DNA of 64,000 bases. Source: an uncultured Prevotellaceae bacterium (GTDB lineage: Bacteria; Bacteroidota; Bacteroidia; Bacteroidales; Bacteroidaceae). Shown in pieces: positions 23,798 through 33,046 of the stretch; position 1 is the stretch's first letter, and the number at the start of each line of letters is the position of its first letter. The notes beneath the pieces were generated by a model. The model worked only from the letters and a program-made list of their open reading frames with translations, was not told where the DNA came from and did not search any database. The stretch covers positions 1-64,000 of the forward strand of contig CAMHNI010000002.1 of assembly GCA_946186505.1 (NCBI GenBank), given 5' to 3'. The position numbers and the translations under genes were made by a program.

Positions 23798-25737
23798 GCA
23801 TTCGGGTCATAGCACGACAGAGCCGTCTCTCGCAGTTGCAAGTGCAGGAGGCCATGGCACGTTTTCCAGACATCGACTATAGTTTGGAAACGCTGTCGTC
23901 GTATGGTGACCAACATCAGCAAATCTCATTGCTTAACGGCGAGGCTCCAGCCGATATGTTCACCCGCGAACTTGACGAAGCCCTCATCAATGGACGTGCA
24001 GATATTGCCATTCACTCGGCCAAGGACTTACCCTATCCGCTGGACGAGCGGTTGGAGGTCATTGCTCTGTTCCCTCCATTTAACCAAAGCGATTCCTTGG
24101 TCAGTCGTGACCATCTGACATTAAGCCAGTTGCCTGCTGGCAGTTCTGTAGGCACCAGTTCGCCCATGCGTCGTCGTGAGCTGCTGGCCCTGCGTCCCGA
24201 CTTGAAGATCGTGGGTATCCGTGGCTGCATAGAAGAGCGTGTCCGTCAAGTTCGCGACGGCGAGATTGATGCGGCTATCGTAGCTACCTGTGCACTGAAA
24301 CGATTGGGTATGGAAGCCGACATCAGTGAAGTGCTGCCCTTCGAGACACACCCGCTACAGGGCTATCTGGCCATCACGGCCCTGAAAGGTCGTACAGACC
24401 TGAAACTCCTCTTTGAGCGTGATGATGTGTTGCATCGCCAAGGACACGTGACATTGGTAGGCTTCGGCCCTGGTGACCCAGAGTTACTTACTGTGAAGGC
24501 TGTCAAGGCACTGCAACAGGCTGATGTCATCTTCTACGACGATCTGATAGGTAAGCAGTATCTTGATACCCTGACAGCTGAGACAATATACGTTGGCAAA
24601 CGCAATGGTAAGCATCATGCAGAGCAGCATGACATCAACCGACTGCTACTCAAGGCGGCAAGAGAGGGTAGGGAGGTGGTTCGTTTGAAAGGTGGCGATC
24701 CTATGGTATTCGGCCATGCTGGTGAGGAAATAGAATACCTGCAAAGCAACCTCATCAGTGTGACAGTCATTCCCGGCATCACCACAGCCTCGGCCCTGGC
24801 TGCAACAACGAAGGTCAGTCTGACGCAACGAAGCATCAGTTCCAGTGTGGCGCTGGTCAACGGTCATTCAGCAGCCCCCATCGTCCCAGATACCGACACC
24901 ATAGTTTACTATATGGGTGGCAGCCGTCTGGGCAGCATCCGCAAGTCGCTGCTGGCTGAGGGATGGTCCGTCACGACACCAGTAATCTTGGTACATAACG
25001 TGTCACTGCCCGACGAGCAGACATTTGAGACGACCGTCGGTCAATTAGGTGATGTTGACTATCCTACGCCTGTCATTGCGATGGTAGGTGATGTGGCACG
25101 GCTGCGACATCAGGCTGCTTCTACAGTTAAAAGGACGCTCTATACAGGATTGGTCAGTCCCAATCCCGACTACATCCATACACCGCTGATAGAGATAGAG
25201 CCTGTCAGTTATGCAAAGCCGTCAACTGATAGCTATGACTATCTGCTCTTTACCAGCCGTTATGCCGTGAAGTGTTGGACGGGTGGTTTCAATGGACGCA
25301 TCGTTTCCATCGGACCATCCACCACGCAAGCTCTGAAGGAAGCAGGTGCAGCAGAGGTTGAGCAGACGGAACAAGACGATAGCTACGGCGTCATCGATTT
25401 CTTCAGCCGCCAGCCCCGCGGACGGGTGCTCATTCCCCGTTCCAATCTCGCCCTCAACATTATTCCCGACGGATTGCGTCAGTTAGGCTTTGAGGTTACG
25501 ACCCTGACGGTTTACAATAACGTGTACCCCCACCACGTACGCCGTGTCAATCTGGCAAACATTCAGCGCGTGGTATTCACGTCGCCCTCCACTATCGACA
25601 ATTTTATCAAGACATATGGTAGTCTACCCGCTCACATCGAGTATGTGACACGTGGCAGGATTACCGCACAACATTTAAAAAGCCGACAAAATGAGAAGAT
25701 TCAGAACATTCAGAAAGGAGCAGGCCACACGGGATAG
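23794..25737 (+). CDS. HemC-CobA-HemD fusion protein with truncated HemC
   Basis: This 647-residue protein joins three activities on the way to precorrin-2. Residues 1-210 resemble hydroxymethylbilane synthase (VIARQSRLSQLQVQE, HSAKDLPYP, SSVGTSSPMRRREL, IRGCIEERV) but end before domain 3, so the Cys that normally holds the dipyrromethane cofactor is absent. Residues 215-445 are uroporphyrinogen III methyltransferase (VTLVGFGPGDPELLTVKAVK, RLKGGDPMVFGHAGEEI, PGITTASALAA). Residues 450-630 are uroporphyrinogen III synthase (LLFTSRYAVKCW, VVFTSPSTIDNF). The tail overlaps hemB by 47 bases. The methyltransferase part directs the product to siroheme. Confidence 0.88.
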   Translation: MSIRVIARQSRLSQLQVQEAMARFPDIDYSLETLSSYGDQHQQISLLNGEAPADMFTRELDEALINGRADIAIHSAKDLPYPLDERLEVIALFPPFNQSDSLVSRDHLTLSQLPAGSSVGTSSPMRRRELLALRPDLKIVGIRGCIEERVRQVRDGEIDAAIVATCALKRLGMEADISEVLPFETHPLQGYLAITALKGRTDLKLLFERDDVLHRQGHVTLVGFGPGDPELLTVKAVKALQQADVIFYDDLIGKQYLDTLTAETIYVGKRNGKHHAEQHDINRLLLKAAREGREVVRLKGGDPMVFGHAGEEIEYLQSNLISVTVIPGITTASALAATTKVSLTQRSISSSVALVNGHSAAPIVPDTDTIVYYMGGSRLGSIRKSLLAEGWSVTTPVILVHNVSLPDEQTFETTVGQLGDVDYPTPVIAMVGDVARLRHQAASTVKRTLYTGLVSPNPDYIHTPLIEIEPVSYAKPSTDSYDYLLFTSRYAVKCWTGGFNGRIVSIGPSTTQALKEAGAAEVEQTEQDDSYGVIDFFSRQPRGRVLIPRSNLALNIIPDGLRQLGFEVTTLTVYNNVYPHHVRRVNLANIQRVVFTSPSTIDNFIKTYGSLPAHIEYVTRGRITAQHLKSRQNEKIQNIQKGAGHTG

Positions 25738-26656
25738 GTATGCCGATGTGTCCGTCTGTGTCCAGGACTTTATCTACCCTTATTTCGTGGTAGAGGGAGA
25801 AGGTGTCGTGGAGCCTATTCCAACGATGCCAGGTATTAACCGCTACAGTATCGATACGCTGGTCAAGGACGTGCTGGAGATACGACAACTGGGTATTGAC
25901 AAAGTGCTACTCTTTGGTGTGGTCAGCGACGATGTGAAGGATGAGCGTGGCACGGCAGCTTATGCTGAAGGCAACCTCATCTCACGTACTGTGCGAGCCA
26001 TCAAGCAGGCCTCGCCAGAGACCATCGTTTTCACAGATGTCTGTCTGTGCGAATATACGAGTCACGGACATTGTGGCCTGCTGCACGACCACGACGTGGA
26101 TAACGATACCACACTGCCCTTGCTGGCAGAAATGGCCTATCAGCATGCCAAGGCCGGTGCCGACTTCGTGGCTCCTTCTGCTATGATGGACGGTCAGGTA
26201 GAAGCCATCAAGCAGCGGCTTAGTGAGGCAGGACTGACTACACGTATCCTAGCCTACTCGGCAAAATATGCCTCGGCCTTCTATGGTCCGTTCCGTGATG
26301 CTGCCGACTCCGCCCCGTCGTTTGGCGATCGTAAGACCTACCAGATGGACTATCGTACACACGACCAGGGACTGGAGGAGATAGAGGCTGACTTGGAGGA
26401 AGGTGCCGACTGGACGATGGTGAAGCCAGCCCTGCCTTATCTCGACGTGATAGCCCGCGCCGTGGAACGCTTTCCACGGATACCGATGGTGGCCTATCAG
26501 GTCAGCGGTGAGTACTCCATGTTGAAGGCCGCAGCCCGGGCAGGCTATCTTGACGAGCGGCGTGTGGTCTATGAGAGCCTCATTGCCATCAAACGTGCCG
26601 GAGCACAGTATATCATTACGTATTACGCAAAAGAATATCAACAGCGATGGGCATAA
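25691..26656 (+). CDS. hemB: Porphobilinogen synthase (delta-aminolevulinate dehydratase)
   Basis: This 321-residue enzyme condenses two 5-aminolevulinate molecules to porphobilinogen. The metal site DVCLCEYTSHGHCG has the three-Cys zinc pattern. The Schiff-base lysines are in AYSAKYASAFYGPFRDA and TMVKPALPYLD, and MAYQVSGEYSM-like VAYQVSGEYSM closes the active site. Length and motifs are normal, in contrast to the shortened HemA and HemC parts. It overlaps the fusion gene by 47 bases and hemL by ten. Confidence 0.95.
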   Translation: MRRFRTFRKEQATRDRYADVSVCVQDFIYPYFVVEGEGVVEPIPTMPGINRYSIDTLVKDVLEIRQLGIDKVLLFGVVSDDVKDERGTAAYAEGNLISRTVRAIKQASPETIVFTDVCLCEYTSHGHCGLLHDHDVDNDTTLPLLAEMAYQHAKAGADFVAPSAMMDGQVEAIKQRLSEAGLTTRILAYSAKYASAFYGPFRDAADSAPSFGDRKTYQMDYRTHDQGLEEIEADLEEGADWTMVKPALPYLDVIARAVERFPRIPMVAYQVSGEYSMLKAAARAGYLDERRVVYESLIAIKRAGAQYIITYYAKEYQQRWA

Positions 26657-27927
26657 ATCAACGTACTTTATCAGCAGCCGCTTTCGAGCGGGCACAGCAA
26701 GTCATACCGGGAGGTGTCAACAGTCCTGTACGTGCTTTACGCAGCGTAGGCACTACACCACTGTTCATCGAGCGTGCCAACCGTGCCTACCTGACCGATA
26801 TTGACGGCAACACGTTCATTGACTTCTGCATGTCGTGGGGCGTCTTTATCTTAGGTCATAATAATCCTGCCGTCAGCCGCCGGGCCATTGAGGCCATACA
26901 GCGGGGCTCCAGCTACGGCATACCTACAGAGGCTGAGACATTACTGGCCGAACGTGTACGTGAGGCTTTCCCCTCAATGGAACGTCTGCGCTTTGTCAAT
27001 AGCGGCACCGAGGCTACCATGTCGGCTATACGCGTGGCCCGCGGTTTTACGGGTCGGGACACTTTGGTCAAGTTTGAAGGCAATTATCACGGTCATGCCG
27101 ACCATCTGCTGGTCAGTGCCGGTTCTGCCGTAGCCAACATCAGCACGGCCTCCAGTGCAGGAGTCCCCAATGACTTCACACGGCATACCGTATGTCTTCC
27201 CTACAACGATGTGGAGGCGCTTGAGCAGTATTTCCGTGAGCATGGCGACCAAGTAGCTGCCGTCATTCTGGAGCCTGTAGCCTGCAACATGGGTGTGGTA
27301 GTGCCGTCACTCGACTTTCTGAAAGCTACGCGACGCCTGACTACGCAATATGGGGCCGTACTTATCTTTGACGAGGTCATCACCGGCTTCCGATTAGCTT
27401 TTGGCGGTGCACAGCAGCGTTTCGGCATCACGCCCGATATGACCACTGTAGGCAAGATTGTAGGTGGAGGATTTCCTGCTGCAGCCTTCGGTGGTCGGGC
27501 TGACATCATGGCTTTGCTTGCTCCTGACGGGCCAGTCTATCAGGCTGGAACCCTCAGTGGCAATCCCGTGGCTATGGCCGCTGGCATTGAGACGCTCCAC
27601 CAGTTGGCCTTCCCCAACTTCTACGAAAAACTGGAAGAGCGTAGCCGTCGGTTCATCGAAGAACTCAGGCAGATTATCCGTGGCAGGGACATCCAGTTGA
27701 ACCACTGCGGTTCGATGTTCACCCTGTTTTTCAATGACAAGCCTGTGGTCAACTTCTCCGATGCCCGCCGTAGTGATCAGGAGCGTTTTACCCGTTATTT
27801 CCTGCGTATGTTGGAACGTGGCATCTACGTCTCACCATCACAGTTCGAAGGCAACTTCATCTCCGAATGTCACACTGACGACATTTTAGAGTACGTATTG
27901 AAATCAATTAAAGAAAGCATAGAATGA
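26647..27927 (+). CDS. hemL: Glutamate-1-semialdehyde 2,1-aminomutase
   Basis: This 426-residue PLP enzyme converts glutamate-1-semialdehyde to 5-aminolevulinate. It starts with the typical AAFERAQQVIPGGVNSPVRA, has VNSGTEATMSAIRVARGFTG, KFEGNYHGHADHLLVSAGS, LIFDEVITGFRLAFGGAQQ and the PLP-binding lysine in TTVGKIVGGGFPAAAFGG. It depends on HemA for its substrate. It overlaps hemB by ten bases and cysD by four, linking the tetrapyrrole half of the operon to the sulfate half. Confidence 0.96.
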   Translation: MGINQRTLSAAAFERAQQVIPGGVNSPVRALRSVGTTPLFIERANRAYLTDIDGNTFIDFCMSWGVFILGHNNPAVSRRAIEAIQRGSSYGIPTEAETLLAERVREAFPSMERLRFVNSGTEATMSAIRVARGFTGRDTLVKFEGNYHGHADHLLVSAGSAVANISTASSAGVPNDFTRHTVCLPYNDVEALEQYFREHGDQVAAVILEPVACNMGVVVPSLDFLKATRRLTTQYGAVLIFDEVITGFRLAFGGAQQRFGITPDMTTVGKIVGGGFPAAAFGGRADIMALLAPDGPVYQAGTLSGNPVAMAAGIETLHQLAFPNFYEKLEERSRRFIEELRQIIRGRDIQLNHCGSMFTLFFNDKPVVNFSDARRSDQERFTRYFLRMLERGIYVSPSQFEGNFISECHTDDILEYVLKSIKESIE

Positions 27928-28823
27928 GCAACATCACCCATCTGAAAGAATTAGAGTCGGAGAGCATCTATGTTCTTCGTGAGGTAGCGGCACAGTTCGA
28001 GCGGCCTGTCATCCTCTTTTCCGGTGGCAAAGACTCTATTGTCATTGTCCATCTGGCCTACAAGGCGTTTTATCCCGCCAAGATACCGTTCCCCCTGCTG
28101 CACATCGACACGGGGCATAATTTCCAAGAGACTATCGACTATCGCGATAACCTTGTGAAGAAACTCGGTGCCGAACTGATTGTCGGCTCCGTTCAGGAGA
28201 GCATTGACACGGGGCGTGTGAAGGAGGAAACGGGTTATTACGCCTCGCGCAACAAGCTGCAGACCACCACACTGCTCGATACCATCGAGAAGTACCACTT
28301 CGATGCTGCTATCGGCGGCGCCCGTCGTGACGAAGAGAAAGCACGTGCCAAGGAGCGCTTCTTCAGTCACCGCGACGAGTTCGGCCAATGGAACCCGAAG
28401 AACCAGCGCCCTGAACTGTGGAACATCTTCAACGGGCGTAAAGCCATGGGCGAGCACTTCCGCGTTTTCCCCATCTCGAACTGGACGGAGATGGACGTCT
28501 GGCAGTATATCCTGCAGGAGAAAATAGAGATGCCCAGTCTTTACTTCACTCACGAGCGCCAGGTCTTCGAGCGCGACGGCCAGTGGCTGGCTGCTGAGCC
28601 ATGTATCAAACTGAAGCCCACAGAGCAGGTCGTGACCAAGCATGTGCGCTGCCGTACCATTGGCGACATCACCTGTACTGGTCTCACACTTTCCACAGCA
28701 CACTCCTTGGAAGATATCATCGAAGAGATTGCTGCCACTCGCGTTACCGAACGTGGCGGACGGGCTGATGACAAGCGTAGCGAGACCAGTATGGAGGACC
28801 GCAAGAAGGCAGGGTACTTCTAA
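27924..28823 (+). CDS. cysD: Sulfate adenylyltransferase subunit 2
   Basis: This 299-residue protein is the catalytic half of ATP sulfurylase, which makes adenylyl sulfate (APS) from ATP and sulfate. The PP-loop VILFSGGKDSIVIVHLA and the segments PLLHIDTGHNFQETIDYRD, AIGGARRDEEKARAKER and FPISNWTEMDVWQYI are family hallmarks. The C-terminus SETSMEDRKKAGYF is the conserved end. It overlaps hemL by four bases and pairs with CysN downstream. Confidence 0.97.
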   Translation: MSNITHLKELESESIYVLREVAAQFERPVILFSGGKDSIVIVHLAYKAFYPAKIPFPLLHIDTGHNFQETIDYRDNLVKKLGAELIVGSVQESIDTGRVKEETGYYASRNKLQTTTLLDTIEKYHFDAAIGGARRDEEKARAKERFFSHRDEFGQWNPKNQRPELWNIFNGRKAMGEHFRVFPISNWTEMDVWQYILQEKIEMPSLYFTHERQVFERDGQWLAAEPCIKLKPTEQVVTKHVRCRTIGDITCTGLTLSTAHSLEDIIEEIAATRVTERGGRADDKRSETSMEDRKKAGYF

Positions 28824-28825
28824 GG

Positions 28826-28890
28826 AATGAGAGAATGAGAAATGAGAGAAATGAGGAATGAGAAATTGAAAAATTGAGAAAAATGAGAAA
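28826..28890. repeat. Low-complexity GAATGAGAAA repeat between cysD and cysN
   Basis: Irregular units of AATGAGAAATGAGAG and AAATTGAGAAA fill the gap between cysD and cysN and extend into the first codons of cysN. This purine-rich run may serve as a ribosome-loading site. Only the opposite-strand composition resembles 18472-18512. Confidence 0.65.
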
Positions 28891-30214
28891 TTCAGAAAGA
28901 GGCTATTTAGATATGCAGCTGCTGCGCTTCTCGACGGCTGGCAGCGTGGACGACGGCAAGTCGACACTCATCGGACGACTGCTGTATGACTCAAAGTCGA
29001 TATTTGAAGACCAATTGGAGGCTGTGGAGGCTGCTTCGAAATCTCGCGGTAACGAGGAGGTGAACCTTGCCTTGCTGACCGACGGTCTGCGGGCAGAGCG
29101 CGAGCAAGGCATCACCATCGATGTGGCCTATCGTTACTTCGCAACACCCAAGAGAAAATTTATTATTGCCGACACGCCGGGTCACATTCAGTACACCCGC
29201 AACATGGTGACAGGAGCATCGACGGCCGACCTGAGTATTATTCTGGTCGATGCCCGTCACGGTGTACTGGAGCAGACAGTGCGCCATTCTTATATTTCCA
29301 GTTTGTTGGGCATTCCCCACATTGTTGTGGCCATCAACAAAATGGATCTTGTCGATTTCTCCGAAGAAGTCTTCAATAAGATTGTTGAAGACTACCAGCA
29401 GATGGCTCAGACGCTCCACATTCATAACATCACCTTTATCCCCATATCGGCCAAGGATGGCGACAATGTGGTGAATCGTTCTGAGCATACACCATGGTAC
29501 AAAGGGGCTCCGCTGCTGGAATTCCTCGAAACAGTACCCGTCAGCAAGTCTGCCTCTAATGTAGAGAACGATGTGCAACGTGCTTTCCGCTTTCCTGTTC
29601 AATATGTCATCCGTCCCATCAGCAGCCGGTTCCCCGATTTCCGTGGATATGCCGGCCGTGTGGCCAGCGGTGTAATCAAGGTGGGCGACCGCATCAAGGT
29701 ACTTCCCAGTGGATTGGAATCTGTTGTATCTCATATCACGCAGGCAACAGAGGAACTGTCAGAGGCCACGCCACCCCAGAGCATCACCTTGCAACTGACT
29801 GATGATATTGACATTTCACGTGGCGATATCTTGGTAAAGACCGATGAGCCACAACCTCATCAGGAGCAAGACTTGCGTCTCGATGTCTGCTGGTTCAACG
29901 AACAACCGCTGCTGCCACGCTCTAAGTACATCCTGCGGCAGACAACCAGCGAGACGCTCGCTGTTGTGCGTACCATCAACTATCGCCGCAACATCAACAC
30001 CTTGGAAAAGGAACCTGGTGTGGCCCAGATTAAGATGAACGACATTGCCGAGATCTCCATCCACACGGCACAGCCCTTGGTCTTCGATGACTATCGTCTG
30101 AACCGAATTACCGGTAGTGTTATCTTCATTGATCCTGACACCAATGAAACCGTTGGTGCCGGTATGATTAAAACAGAATCAATATGGAACGGACACAACT
30201 CATACGTGATTTAA
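28883..30214 (+). CDS. cysN: Sulfate adenylyltransferase subunit 1 (GTPase)
   Basis: This 443-residue regulatory GTPase activates CysD. It has STAGSVDDGKSTLIGRLL (P-loop), EREQGITIDVAYRYF (switch), ADTPGHIQYTRNMVTGAS, VAINKMDLV and the elongation-factor-like beta-barrels after residue 230. No APS-kinase domain is attached, so APS is not phosphorylated by this protein. A TTG at 28874 would add three residues; the ATG at 28883 is preferred. The end overlaps cysH by 31 bases. Confidence 0.95.
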   Translation: MRNSERGYLDMQLLRFSTAGSVDDGKSTLIGRLLYDSKSIFEDQLEAVEAASKSRGNEEVNLALLTDGLRAEREQGITIDVAYRYFATPKRKFIIADTPGHIQYTRNMVTGASTADLSIILVDARHGVLEQTVRHSYISSLLGIPHIVVAINKMDLVDFSEEVFNKIVEDYQQMAQTLHIHNITFIPISAKDGDNVVNRSEHTPWYKGAPLLEFLETVPVSKSASNVENDVQRAFRFPVQYVIRPISSRFPDFRGYAGRVASGVIKVGDRIKVLPSGLESVVSHITQATEELSEATPPQSITLQLTDDIDISRGDILVKTDEPQPHQEQDLRLDVCWFNEQPLLPRSKYILRQTTSETLAVVRTINYRRNINTLEKEPGVAQIKMNDIAEISIHTAQPLVFDDYRLNRITGSVIFIDPDTNETVGAGMIKTESIWNGHNSYVI

Positions 30215-30894
30215 ACGAACGTTTTCGCGATGCGCCCGCTGAAGAGGTAGTCGGCTTTTTCCTCGAGGCATACAAAGGGCGCATCGCTCTTTCTTCCTCC
30301 CTCAGCATCGAAGACCAGACGCTGACTGATATCATAGTCAGGCAGGATAAGACTGCTCGTATCTTCACCCTCGACACAGGCCGCCTTTTTCCAGAGACCT
30401 ACCAGCTTATCGACAAGACCAATCTTACCTATGGTATCCGGTTGGAAGTATTCTTCCCTGACTATCGCGAGGTACAGCGCATGGTTCGTGAAGAAGGCAT
30501 CAACCTCTTCTATAACTCGATAGAGAGCCGCCACCGCTGCTGCCAGATTCGTAAGCTTGAACCACTTGCACGTGCTTTCCAAGGCCTTGATGTCTGGATC
30601 TGTGGTTTACGTCGTGAACAGAGCGTTACCCGTCAGGATATGCAGGTTGTGGAGTGGGACGAGATGCACCAACTCATCAAGGTAAATCCTCTCATCTCAT
30701 GGACTGAGCAGCAAGTCTGGGACTACATCCGCCAACACCACGTGCCCTACAACAAGCTCCATGACAAGGGCTATCCAAGTATTGGCTGCGAGCCATGTAC
30801 CCGAGCCGTTAAACCAGGTGAGGATGTTCGTGCCGGTCGCTGGTGGTGGGAGTCGCCCGACCACCGCGAGTGTGGCCTTCATCAGCGGCACTGA
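30184..30894 (+). CDS. cysH: Adenylyl-sulfate (APS) reductase, CysH-type
   Basis: This 236-residue enzyme reduces activated sulfate to sulfite. It has the PP-loop variant IALSSSLSIEDQTLTD, the paired cysteines in SRHRCCQIRKLEPL and the second pair in SIGCEPCTRAVKPGE; these four Cys bind a 4Fe-4S cluster, which marks APS rather than PAPS specificity. This agrees with the absence of a kinase gene or domain. The C-terminal RECGLH contains the catalytic Cys. It ends the operon and its product feeds the sulfite reductase encoded first. Confidence 0.94.
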   Translation: MERTQLIRDLNERFRDAPAEEVVGFFLEAYKGRIALSSSLSIEDQTLTDIIVRQDKTARIFTLDTGRLFPETYQLIDKTNLTYGIRLEVFFPDYREVQRMVREEGINLFYNSIESRHRCCQIRKLEPLARAFQGLDVWICGLRREQSVTRQDMQVVEWDEMHQLIKVNPLISWTEQQVWDYIRQHHVPYNKLHDKGYPSIGCEPCTRAVKPGEDVRAGRWWWESPDHRECGLHQRH

Positions 30895-30939
30895 TGCACA
30901 AAGATACCAATGATTAACCATTGAATATCACAAACACTT

Positions 30940-30997
30940 GTGAATCAAATTACCCCGCTCATGGTATTTCCTGGGCGGGGTTTTTGCCGTACCTTTG
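30940..30997 (+). promoter_or_regulatory. Promoter of the porin/transporter operon
   Basis: The -7 box TACCTTTG is at 30990-30997. TTACC at 30950-30954 sits exactly where the right half of the GGTAT-N5-ATACC box lies in the siroheme promoter; the left half (GTGAA) is not conserved. The half-site overlaps the terminator stem. Confidence 0.5.
30949..30985 (+). terminator. Terminator of the siroheme/sulfate operon
   Basis: ACCCCGCTCATGG pairs with CCTGGGCGGGGT around a TATTT loop and is followed by TTTTT. It lies 55 bases after the cysH stop and directly before the -7 box of the porin gene, so the two overlap in function. Confidence 0.8.
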
Positions 30998-31035
30998 CAT
31001 TCGAAATCACATCGTATTTTTAAACGTTAGAAGTT

Positions 31036-32007
31036 ATGAAAAGATTGAGAGAAATTAGGATGACAGTCATGGGCGTGCTGACGGTGGCCGTAGTGCTACC
31101 AGCAGTAGCTCAAGAGTTGAAGGCACCGAAAATATCGGGTCTTGTAAATGCACGATATGCATGGAGTGACAAGGAAGACGCTACTCACGGGTTTGACATC
31201 CGTCGTGTTCGTCTGGCAGCCGATGGCGTTCTGAGTGACAAAGTTGACTACAAGTTTCAGGCAGAATATGAGACGAGTGTCAAAGTCATTGATGCTTATT
31301 TGCGCTGGAAGATTGCACCGGAAGTGAATGTGCAGATTGGTGAATATAAAGTACAGTACTCACAGGAAACACTCTACGGCCCTGCTACGTGGATTACCAT
31401 CGAGAATCCCACTGCTGTTGCACGACTGAACGGCTACAACGATCTGAGCGGTCTGAAGGCCAACGGACGCGACGTGGGTGTAACGCTCTATGGCGACCTA
31501 TTAAATAAGGTAGTGTCCTATCGCATTGGAGTATTCAATGGCAACGGCATCAATACAAAGGACGATAATGACAAAAAGGACTTTGCCGGACTGCTCTGGG
31601 TGAGGCCCTTGAAAGAACTGGCCTTTAGCATAGGACACTATCAGGGAGTGTATGGAGCAAAGGACTCAGGAACACATGTTCGCATCCGAAATTCTGCTGG
31701 TGTGGAATACAAAGACGACAAACTGACTGTTCGCGGAGAATACCTGAACGGCAACACGGCAGGACAAAAGAGTGATGGTGCATACGCTACAGTAGCCTAC
31801 TGGGTATCAAAAGCCGTGCAGCCACTGTTAAGTATTGACTACTTCAAGGCAGACCGCGACGGTGACGAAAAGCAGTGGAACTATCAGGTGGGCGTCAACG
31901 TCATTCCCGTCAAGAAACTGCGCATACAAGCGGCTTACACTTACACGAATAATAAGGTGGCAAAGGATGTCAACCAGTTTGAAACTCAATTCATTTTACA
32001 ATTCTAA
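31036..32007 (+). CDS. Outer-membrane porin, phosphate-selective O/P-type
   Basis: This 323-residue beta-barrel protein has a signal peptide (TVMGVLTVAVVLPAVAQ) and the Porin O/P family pattern: ISGLVNARYAWSDKED, GFDIRRVRLAADGVLSDKVD, YKFQAEYE and EVNVQIGEYKVQYSQETLYG, finishing with an aromatic C-terminus (FETQFILQF) used for barrel assembly. Family members pass anions such as phosphate or polyphosphate. Being directly downstream of sulfate activation genes and upstream of an anion ABC transporter, it may admit sulfate instead. Confidence 0.85.
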   Translation: MKRLREIRMTVMGVLTVAVVLPAVAQELKAPKISGLVNARYAWSDKEDATHGFDIRRVRLAADGVLSDKVDYKFQAEYETSVKVIDAYLRWKIAPEVNVQIGEYKVQYSQETLYGPATWITIENPTAVARLNGYNDLSGLKANGRDVGVTLYGDLLNKVVSYRIGVFNGNGINTKDDNDKKDFAGLLWVRPLKELAFSIGHYQGVYGAKDSGTHVRIRNSAGVEYKDDKLTVRGEYLNGNTAGQKSDGAYATVAYWVSKAVQPLLSIDYFKADRDGDEKQWNYQVGVNVIPVKKLRIQAAYTYTNNKVAKDVNQFETQFILQF

Positions 32008-32047
32008 GCTCAATAACATATCATTAATGCATAAACAGTAATTAATT

Positions 32048-33046
32048 ATGGTGAACAAGAAATTATTAGCATCTGCGACATTTGGTGTTGCTGTACTGGC
32101 TCTGTCGCTGACCGCCTGTGGCGGAAAGAAAGATTCGAAGGTTGGCCCTGATGGCAAACTGAGTGGTGAAATCTCACTGTCGGGCGCCTTTGCCCTGTAT
32201 CCTTTGGCCGTACAATGGGCGAATGAGTTCCAGAAACTGCATCCTGACGTGAAAATCGACGTGTCGGCAGGTGGCGCCGGTAAGGGAGTGACCGATGCCA
32301 TTGCCGGCGTTGTGGACTTCGGCATGGTTAGCCGTGAGCTCAGCGAAGCTGAGCAGCAGCGTGGCGCTGTGGGCTTTGCCGTGGCCAAAGATGCCGTAGT
32401 GCCTACCATCAATGCCAAGAATCCTGCCTATAACGATCTGAAGAAACATGGCGTGACACGCGATGACCTCGTTGCCTTGTGGATTAAGGGCGAGAAGAAA
32501 ACATGGGGTCAGGTAGCCGGTACAAGTGATGCAACACCTATTGTGGTCTATACCCGCAGTGATGCCTGCGGTGCGGCGGAGACCTGGGCGCTATATCTCG
32601 GCGGAAAGCAAGAAGACTTGCAGGGTACTGCCGTCTTCGGCGACCCAGGCTTGGCAGCCGCTATTCAGAAAGACGTGAACGGGCTTGGCCTGAACAACAT
32701 CGGCTATGCCTACGACACCAAGACCGGCAAACCAAATCCAGGCCTCGCCGTAGCACCTATCGACGTGAACAACAATGGGCAGATTGACCCTGAAGAGGAC
32801 TTCTATGAGACCAAGGCTGGTGTCGTGAAGGCCATTATCGATGGACGCTATCCCTCGCCTCCTGCCCGTGATCTGTACTTCGTATCTAATGGCGTGCCGA
32901 CAGACCCCGTAGTTGTGGCATTTCTTGAGTATATCCTGACCGACGGACAGAAGGAAAACGGGCCGCAGGGATACATCGAGATTCCACAGGAAAAGCTGGA
33001 TGCCGGACTGAAGAAATTAGGAGTAAAGAATGCTGCGCTTAAGTGA
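32048..33046 (+). CDS. PstS-like anion-binding lipoprotein
   Basis: This 332-residue lipoprotein (signal AVLALSLTACGGK) is a periplasmic binding protein of the PstS type: GEISLSGAFALYPLAVQWAN, DVSAGGAGKGVTDAIAGVVD and DFGMVSRELSEAEQQRG are the anion-binding loops. These proteins capture an oxyanion and hand it to the permease. It follows the porin by 40 bases and is separated from the permeases by a P1 repeat. Annotation by similarity would be phosphate; context suggests sulfate. Confidence 0.85.
   Translation: MVNKKLLASATFGVAVLALSLTACGGKKDSKVGPDGKLSGEISLSGAFALYPLAVQWANEFQKLHPDVKIDVSAGGAGKGVTDAIAGVVDFGMVSRELSEAEQQRGAVGFAVAKDAVVPTINAKNPAYNDLKKHGVTRDDLVALWIKGEKKTWGQVAGTSDATPIVVYTRSDACGAAETWALYLGGKQEDLQGTAVFGDPGLAAAIQKDVNGLGLNNIGYAYDTKTGKPNPGLAVAPIDVNNNGQIDPEEDFYETKAGVVKAIIDGRYPSPPARDLYFVSNGVPTDPVVVAFLEYILTDGQKENGPQGYIEIPQEKLDAGLKKLGVKNAALK

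Noticed and set aside
27951..28967. Open frame of 338 codons on the minus strand
   Set aside because: It is antisense to cysD and the start of cysN; its composition follows from their codon use.
28991..29734. Open frame of 247 codons on the minus strand
   Set aside because: Antisense to cysN, with no motif and no promoter.
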